Below are positions 55,282 to 59,857 of a stretch of DNA of 59,857 nt, one piece after another. Under the pieces are notes generated by a model that saw nothing but the letters and a program-made list of their open reading frames with translations, did no database searches and was not told the DNA's origin. The position numbers were made by a program, and so were the translations under genes. Position 1 is the stretch's first letter. Each line of letters starts with the position of its first letter. The stretch is from a bacterium (GTDB lineage Bacteria > Gemmatimonadota > Gemmatimonadetes > Gemmatimonadales > Gemmatimonadaceae), in NCBI GenBank assembly GCA_021813725.1, contig JAKAJN010000005.1, positions 2,449 to 62,305 of the forward strand. The letters run 5' to 3'.

Positions 55282-55878
55282 ATGTCGAAGGTCATTGCCA
55301 TCATGTCCATGTCGCTCGACGGCTTTGTCGCTGATCGCCATGATGGTGTGGGCGACGTCTTCGACTGGTACTTCAACTCGGGGGACGTCGCGTTCAGCAC
55401 CGGTGGCGCGGATCCAATGACGTTCAAGGTGTCCGCGCCGAGCGCCGCCCATCTACGTGGACTCTGGTCCGAACTCGGCGCCGTGCTCACCGGGCGACGG
55501 ACGTTCGAAGTCGCGCACGGCTGGGACGGCAATCATGCGTGGGGGCCGGCCTTTGTGCTGACCCACCAGACGCCCGAAGGATGGCCGCGTCCCGATTCGA
55601 CAGTTCAGTTCGTGACCGACGGCATCGAAAGTGCGGTGCGGCGGGCCAAGGCCGCCGCGGGCACGAAGAACGTCGGCGTCCACGGCGCCGACACCATCCA
55701 GCAGTTGTTGAACGCCGGACTGCTCGACGAGATCCACGTGGACGTCGCGGCGTGCCTGCTTGGATCGGGCGTTCGGCTCTTCGAGCAGCTCGCGGGCACG
55801 CCAATTATTCTTGGCAATCCGACGGTGGTTGCGGGCGTCGGAGTCACTCACCTGCGCTACGCGGTACGCCGCGCGTAG
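55282..55878 (+). CDS. RibD-C/dihydrofolate reductase-like protein
   Basis: A 198-residue protein with KVIAIMSMSLDGFVADRHDGVGDVFDWYF at the start, LGAVLTGRRTFEVAHGWDG, FVLTHQTPEGW, and the C-terminal block NVGVHGADTIQQLLNAGLLDEIHVDVAACLLGSGVRLFE in outline. NADPH-dependent reductase fold; substrate unknown. AGGAG lies 8 nt before the ATG. The open frame upstream (to 55027) lacks family sequence. It is followed after 15 nt by another paralogue. Confidence 0.9.
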   Translation: MSKVIAIMSMSLDGFVADRHDGVGDVFDWYFNSGDVAFSTGGADPMTFKVSAPSAAHLRGLWSELGAVLTGRRTFEVAHGWDGNHAWGPAFVLTHQTPEGWPRPDSTVQFVTDGIESAVRRAKAAAGTKNVGVHGADTIQQLLNAGLLDEIHVDVAACLLGSGVRLFEQLAGTPIILGNPTVVAGVGVTHLRYAVRRA

Positions 55879-55893
55879 CCGACACCACCTCCC

Positions 55894-56463
55894 ATGCGCC
55901 CCCTACGCTACTCCATCAACGTCACGCTCGACGGTTGCTGCGATCATCGCGCCATCATCCCCGACGAAGACCTGCATCATCACGCCACCGAGTTTCTTGC
56001 ACAGGCCGATGCCCTGCTGTTTGGCCGCGTGACGTACGAGTTGATGGAAGCGGGTTGGCGACATCCCGCACCACCCGGGGCGCGGCCAGCGTGGATGGAG
56101 CCGTTCGCGCAGACCATCGACAGGGCGAAGAAGTACGTGGTATCCAGCACGCTGCCCCGCGTCGACTGGAACGCGGAGCTCGTGCGCGGCGATCTCGCGA
56201 CGGCCGTGCGGCAGCTCAAGGAGATGCCCGGCCGGGGAGTGGCGGTGGGTGGTGTGACGCTGCCGCGGGCATTGGCCGAGCTGGGGCTCATCGACGAGTA
56301 CGAGATCATCGTGCATCCGAGGATCGCGGGCCACGGGCCGAAGCTGTTCGCCGGTCTCTCGAAGCCGATTGACTTGAAGCTCGTGAGCCAACTGGAACTC
56401 CGCTCCGGTGCGGTGGCGATGCGATATGAGGTCCTGAGGTTTGTCGAGGCGCAGGACCCCTGA
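55894..56463 (+). CDS. RibD-C/dihydrofolate reductase-like protein
   Basis: A 189-residue member. LRYSINVTLDGCCDHRAIIPDEDLHHHATEFL, ADALLFGRVTYELMEAGW, KKYVVSSTLPRVDWNAELV and GVAVGGVTLPRALAELGLIDEYEIIVHPRIAGHGPKLF (outlined) are typical of the dihydrofolate reductase-like branch found beside AHSA1 and ArsR genes. The function is unknown; co-transcription with the preceding paralogue is likely. Confidence 0.9.
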   Translation: MRPLRYSINVTLDGCCDHRAIIPDEDLHHHATEFLAQADALLFGRVTYELMEAGWRHPAPPGARPAWMEPFAQTIDRAKKYVVSSTLPRVDWNAELVRGDLATAVRQLKEMPGRGVAVGGVTLPRALAELGLIDEYEIIVHPRIAGHGPKLFAGLSKPIDLKLVSQLELRSGAVAMRYEVLRFVEAQDP

Positions 56464-56549
56464 CGATCACCCAACGCCCCCACTGACCTCGCACTCGCCG
56501 ACCGACTGATCGTCGCCCCCCCCCTTGCGCCCCGGGATCATATTGCATA

Positions 56550-56573
56550 ACGTACAACCGAATGGTTGTACGT
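56550..56573. promoter_or_regulatory. perfect inverted repeat overlapping the arsR-family start codon
   Basis: ACGTACAACC at 56550-56559 and GGTTGTACGT at 56564-56573 are perfect inverted repeats around GAAT; the ATG (56562-56564) lies in the centre. CATAAC at 56546-56551 could be a -10 for a leaderless transcript. This form suits a dimeric ArsR autorepressor. Confidence 0.7.
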
Positions 56574-56915
56574 ACTCACCTCTCGAATGCGGCGCTCGAC
56601 CGCCTCTTCCACGCCCTCGCGGACACGACCCGGCGCGACATCGTCACGCGCCTCCTCGGTGGCGAGGACGCTTCCGTCTCCACCCTCGCGGCGCGCTACG
56701 ACATGTCGTTCGCCGCCGTACAGAAGCATGTCGCCGTTCTCGAGGAGGCAGGTCTCGTGACCAAGCGCCCGCAGGGCCGCGAACGCATCGTCCGCGGAAA
56801 TCCGAAGCAGCTCGCCCACGCGCGAGCGCTACTGCAACAGCTGGAGCAGCTCTGGATCGCCCGCTTCAGCCAGCTCGACGCCATCCTCGCCGAGCCCCGT
56901 CCCCCACAGGAGTGA
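56562..56915 (+). CDS. ArsR-family HTH transcriptional regulator
   Basis: A 117-residue winged-helix protein. LDRLFHALADTTRRDIVTRLLGGEDASVSTLAARYDMSFAAVQKHVAVLEEAGLVTKRPQGRERIV is the core in outline, with recognition helix SFAAVQKHVAVLEEA and wing at RPQGRERIV. No metal-binding Cys pair is present, so this is the AHSA1-linked type rather than a metal sensor. There is no ribosome binding site before the ATG, so leaderless translation is likely. The next gene follows after 3 nt. Confidence 0.92.
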   Translation: MVVRTHLSNAALDRLFHALADTTRRDIVTRLLGGEDASVSTLAARYDMSFAAVQKHVAVLEEAGLVTKRPQGRERIVRGNPKQLAHARALLQQLEQLWIARFSQLDAILAEPRPPQE

Positions 56916-56918
56916 CCG

Positions 56919-57896
56919 ATGCCAATCACGAGTGTTACGTCCGATCCGGAAGCCCTCACCCTCACCGTGGTCGCTGACTATCCCGTCAGTGTCGAACGAC
57001 TATGGGAGGCGTACGTCGACCCGCGACAGCTCGAGCGCTTCTGGGGTCCCGTCGAGTATCCAGCCACGTTTCTGCAGCACGATATGGCCGTGGGCGGCGA
57101 GTCGCACTACTACATGACCGGACCCGACGGCACCAAGCACCACGGCTGGTGGCGCTGCCTCGCGATTGAACCACATCGCCGCCTGGAGTTCGAGGATGGG
57201 TTCGCCAACGGCGATGCCAGCAAGAACGACGGCATGCCCATCATGCGAATGGTCTTCGATTTCGCGTCCACCAAGACCGGCTCGCGTTTCACCGGAGTCA
57301 CCTATTTCCCGAGCGTGGCCGAGATGGAGCAGATGGTGCAGATGGGGATGATGGAGGGCATGCGCTCGGCGATGAGTCAACTCGACCCGCTGCTCGCCGA
57401 TCTCTCCGCGTTCGCTGCCTCCCGCGGCACCGAGGCGCAACTCCTCAACGACACGCAGGTGCGCGTGAGTCGCGTGATCCGCGGCACCGTCGAGCAGGTG
57501 TGGCGTGCGCACCATGAGGCGGCGCAGGTGAAGCGCTGGCTCCTCGGCCCGGACGGCTGGACGATGCCGGTGTGCGAGGTCGCGACGACGGTTGGCGGCA
57601 AGTACCGCTACGAGTGGGAGAAGGACGACAAGTCCCAGCGGTTCGGCTTCGAGGGTGAATTGCTCGAGCGCATCGCTCCGTATCGCGTGGTGACCTCCGA
57701 GCAGATGATCGGTGTGCCGGGCCCGGCGACCCGCAACGAGCTGACGCTCACCACGCTCCCCGGTGGCACGTTGCTGTCGCTCGTCATTACGTATCCGAGC
57801 AAGGAGGTGCGCGACATGATTCTCGGCACGGGAATGACCAAGGGGATGGAGGCCAGCTATGCGCGGCTCGAGCGCGAGGTGCTGAAGGCGGCGTAA
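56919..57896 (+). CDS. protein with two SRPBCC/AHSA1 domains
   Basis: A 325-residue protein with duplicated START-like folds: residues about 8-150 (VVADYPVSVERLWEAYVDPRQLERFWGP, then the YYMTGPDGTKHHGWW sheet) and about 180-322 (RVSRVIRGTVEQVWRAHHEAAQVKRWLLGPDGWTMP). AHSA1-type proteins bind hydrophobic ligands; fusions of two occur in Gemmatimonadota. It starts 3 nt after the ArsR gene, so the pair is probably one transcript under the operator at 56550-56573. Confidence 0.9.
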   Translation: MPITSVTSDPEALTLTVVADYPVSVERLWEAYVDPRQLERFWGPVEYPATFLQHDMAVGGESHYYMTGPDGTKHHGWWRCLAIEPHRRLEFEDGFANGDASKNDGMPIMRMVFDFASTKTGSRFTGVTYFPSVAEMEQMVQMGMMEGMRSAMSQLDPLLADLSAFAASRGTEAQLLNDTQVRVSRVIRGTVEQVWRAHHEAAQVKRWLLGPDGWTMPVCEVATTVGGKYRYEWEKDDKSQRFGFEGELLERIAPYRVVTSEQMIGVPGPATRNELTLTTLPGGTLLSLVITYPSKEVRDMILGTGMTKGMEASYARLEREVLKAA

Positions 57897-57908
57897 CACG
57901 ATCTGGGC

Positions 57909-57951
57909 ATGACCCGAGGCGGCGCAGCGTTGAGCTGCGCCGCCTGTCATG
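57909..57951 (+). terminator. strong stem-loop terminator after the AHSA1 gene
   Basis: AGGCGGCGCAGC at 57917-57928 pairs perfectly with GCTGCGCCGCCT at 57934-57945 around GTTGA. CATGAC and GTCATG extend it outward past a CCG bulge. There is no T-run. It lies 13 nt after the AHSA1 gene's stop. Confidence 0.7.
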
Positions 57952-58070
57952 TCGGACCGCGTCTGACAGACGGACGCAACGGCGGGAGATAGCGTGCGAT
58001 GATCGCTCGCCGTACACGCACGCGGCGCCCCCTACCCACCCGTTCGCCCGTAGCGAAGGACACTCGAGCC

Positions 58071-58631
58071 ATGGCCCTCTGGAAGGAACCGACGCCCCCC
58101 AAGAAAACCGCGACCACCACCATGCCTGACAACCCAAGCGCGGCGGCCTTGCCCGCCGAGCCCGTTCGCTCCGAGTACACCCCACGCGTCGAGGTGCCGA
58201 CTCCCGTGTTGACCCCCGCCATTGAGACGCCGCGCCCCGTTGCTGTGCGCGACGCGCGCCAGGCACGCGAGTCGCTGATTGCTGAGGAGATCGTGATCGA
58301 AGGGAAGATCGAAGGAGCCGGCCACGTGCGGATCGCCGGACGATTCAAGGGCGACGTGCACGTGCAGGGCAACCTCGCCATCGAGGATGGTGCCAAGCTC
58401 ACGGGCGGCGTGCGCGCCGACACCGTGACGTTGGGCGGTGAACTTGAGGGGAACATCGACTCGGCGACGCGCGTGGAACTGTTGGCAACGGGCGTGCTCA
58501 CTGGCGACGTGAAGGCCGGGTCGCTGACCGTGGCCGCTGGCTCGCGGATGCGCGGTCAGGTGGAGTTCGGTTGGGATGATCGGGCCACGCCGGTGCGGAG
58601 TGTGGGCAAGGCCGGCAGCGCCTCCGCGTGA
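58071..58631 (+). CDS. bactofilin (polymer-forming cytoskeletal protein)
   Basis: A 186-residue protein with a disordered Pro/Ala-rich N-terminus (to about 62), then a right-handed beta-helix: SLIAEEIVIEGKIEGAGHVRIAGRFKGDVHVQGNLAIEDGAKLTGGVRADTVTLGGELEGNIDSATRVELLATGVLTGDVKAGSLTV in outline, repeating about every 17-18 residues. Bactofilins polymerise into filaments or patches under the membrane and organise cell-shape and protein scaffolds. I chose ATG 58071 for its GAAGGA and the family N-terminus; an upstream ATG at 57999 would add 24 Arg-rich residues. Confidence 0.9.
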   Translation: MALWKEPTPPKKTATTTMPDNPSAAALPAEPVRSEYTPRVEVPTPVLTPAIETPRPVAVRDARQARESLIAEEIVIEGKIEGAGHVRIAGRFKGDVHVQGNLAIEDGAKLTGGVRADTVTLGGELEGNIDSATRVELLATGVLTGDVKAGSLTVAAGSRMRGQVEFGWDDRATPVRSVGKAGSASA

Positions 58632-58966
58632 GCACGGTGCGTGACGCGCCGGGTGCGACGCGCACCTGCCCACACTGCCGGGCGACGATTCTCGCAAGCG
58701 CGACGGTCTGTCCCGGGTGCCATCACCATGTGCGGGCCGGTACCCGGGTCACGGCCGGTCCGCCGCGGCTGACGGTGCACCCGTTCACGGTGGAGGGGCA
58801 CGTGCAGATGTCTGCCGGCGCAGCCGCCTGGGAATACGCGGTCGTGCTGAGCATCCGCAACGATGGCGGCGAGGAAATTGGCCGCCAGGTCGTGGGCGTG
58901 GGAGCGATGAAAGGGAGCGAAGGGCGTACGTTCACGCTCGATATCGAGGTGTACGTGCCGGTGTAG
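58628..58966 (+). CDS. zinc-ribbon protein of unknown function
   Basis: A 112-residue protein starting at a GTG overlapping the bactofilin stop (GTGA). The N-terminus has a zinc ribbon, TCPHCRATILASATVCPGCHHHV (CPHC and CPGC, about residues 13-35). The rest is beta-strand-like, with WEYAVVLSIRNDGGEEIGRQVVGVGAMKGSEGRTF resembling an Ig/fibronectin-like fold. Translational coupling suggests it works with the bactofilin. No named family is recognised. Confidence 0.82.
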   Translation: MSTVRDAPGATRTCPHCRATILASATVCPGCHHHVRAGTRVTAGPPRLTVHPFTVEGHVQMSAGAAAWEYAVVLSIRNDGGEEIGRQVVGVGAMKGSEGRTFTLDIEVYVPV

Positions 58967-59026
58967 GGGGGCGGGTGCGAGAAGCGAGCGCGTGTCCCGA
59001 CACGACAAGGAGCTCGCCGGGTCGTT

Positions 59027-59857
59027 CTAGCTGTCGAGCACGGCGCGGACGCGACGGGCCAACCGACCCGCGCTGAACGGTTTCTCCAGGAAGTAGACGT
59101 GGTCGTGATCGAGCCCCTGTTGCAGCACGACCTCTTCCGCGTGACCGGAGATGAAGAGGACGCGCAGGTCGGGGCGGGCCTCGGTCAAGATGTCGGCAAG
59201 CTCGCGGCCGTTCAGTCCCGGCAAGACCAGGTCAGTCACGAGCAAGTCGGCATGCGCACTAGGGCGCAGAGCCCACTCGATCGCGTCGGGCGCGTCGGAG
59301 AAGGCGGCGACGTGGTACCCGAAGTCCGCCAGAACATTCCGGATGATCGTTCGCACCTGGACATCGTCCTCCACCAGCAGCACCGATTCCGTCCCACGTG
59401 GGGCCACGGAGGGCGACGACGCCTCCTCGGCTGACGCGGCGGAACTGGCGCAGGGCAGGAAGACGCGGAAGGTCGTACCGCGGCCGACAACGCTGTCGAC
59501 ACGGATGTAACCGCCGCAGGAGCTGACGATGCCGTGAACCGTGGCGAGCCCGAGCCCCGTGCCGCGACCTCCTTCCTTGGTCGTGAAGAAGGGCTCGAAG
59601 ATCCGAGCCTTCGTTGTCTCGTCCATGCCGGCGCCCGTGTCCGTCACCTCGAGCACGAGGTACAGCGGTGCACCGGCCGGGGCGCTCGAATCGGGTTCGT
59701 CCGCGGCACCGGCCTCATTGCGCGTCTCGATGCGCAGCTCGCCGCCCTGCGGCATGGCATCACGCGCGTTAACGGCGAGATTCACAATGACCTGCTCCAT
59801 CTGCACGGGATCGGCCACGACGATGTCGTCGACCGCCTGCGTCGAGACTTTCAAGTG
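59027..59857 (-). CDS. hybrid histidine kinase C-terminus (HATPase-receiver), partial
   Basis: The visible 276 residues begin at the window edge inside the protein: the N box VIVNLAVNARDAMP, DTGAGMDETTKARIFEPFFTTK and GRGTGLGLATVHGIV form the ATP-binding domain, then a receiver with ESVLLVEDDVQVRTII, phospho-acceptor D in LVTDLVLPGLNG, and EKPFS. It belongs to the NtrB/hybrid type with C-terminal receiver. The sensor part and HisKA lie right of the window. It converges on the zinc-ribbon gene. Confidence 0.93.
   Translation of the reverse strand, partial: HLKVSTQAVDDIVVADPVQMEQVIVNLAVNARDAMPQGGELRIETRNEAGAADEPDSSAPAGAPLYLVLEVTDTGAGMDETTKARIFEPFFTTKEGGRGTGLGLATVHGIVSSCGGYIRVDSVVGRGTTFRVFLPCASSAASAEEASSPSVAPRGTESVLLVEDDVQVRTIIRNVLADFGYHVAAFSDAPDAIEWALRPSAHADLLVTDLVLPGLNGRELADILTEARPDLRVLFISGHAEEVVLQQGLDHDHVYFLEKPFSAGRLARRVRAVLDS

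Overview
The window is about 60 kb of high-GC, gene-dense bacterial DNA. It carries ordinary housekeeping genes (argG, rsmD, beta carbonic anhydrase) among many exported enzymes with signal peptides: serine hydrolases, amidohydrolases, a penicillin-acylase-like protein, a sulfatase and Asp-box (sortilin-type) proteins. It also has large multidomain signalling kinases. This mix, with abundant SRPBCC, VOC, DUF4440 and RibD-C small proteins, looks like Gemmatimonadota (Gemmatimonas/Gemmatirosa type). That assignment is an inference from gene style; there is no rRNA or other marker in the window to prove it. I see no insertion sequence, prophage, tRNA, rRNA or CRISPR array.

Layout. 0-9.5 kb: the end of a VIT-family transporter, argG with a structured leader, a DoxX/metallo-hydrolase pair, a serine hydrolase coupled to rsmD, a lipoprotein, DinB, an ABC exporter and a peptidase E-like protein. 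9.7-18.2 kb: a five-gene co-directional run of exported proteins (acylase, ten-Asp-box sortilin-like protein, DUF305, LVIVD, DUF4440) closed by a strong stem-loop. 18.2-33.6 kb: a PLP enzyme, TPR protein, NirK-like copper lipoprotein, LURP-one, SGNH hydrolase, thioesterase, amidohydrolase, Rid protein, class III aminotransferase, APC permease, HerA-like ATPase, sulfatase, histidine phosphatase and carbonic anhydrase.

33.6-44 kb: a desaturase, an unusual sigma-region-2-like/FecR/STN fusion, a surface-adhesin-E-like protein, creatininase, two exported proteins and a PLP decarboxylase. Then a MarR regulator with a perfect palindrome at its own start and a near copy in the yceI promoter, a long inverted repeat, an amidohydrolase and a VOC protein. 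44-49.3 kb: a three-gene operon encoding a GAF-GAF-PAS hybrid histidine kinase with two receivers, a lone receiver, and a HisKA-receiver-Ser/Thr kinase chimera. This is the most interesting system in the window, as it looks like a His-Asp phosphorelay feeding directly into a Ser/Thr kinase.

49.4-59.9 kb: a membrane protein coupled to an amidohydrolase, then an accessory-looking stretch of small enzymes (three RibD-C/DHFR-like proteins, SRPBCC, VOC, DUF1801, DUF4440, GNAT) with at least one degraded reading frame. An ArsR/AHSA1 pair follows, with an operator overlapping the arsR start codon. The window ends with a bactofilin coupled to a zinc-ribbon protein and the C-terminal part of a hybrid histidine kinase that runs off the right edge.
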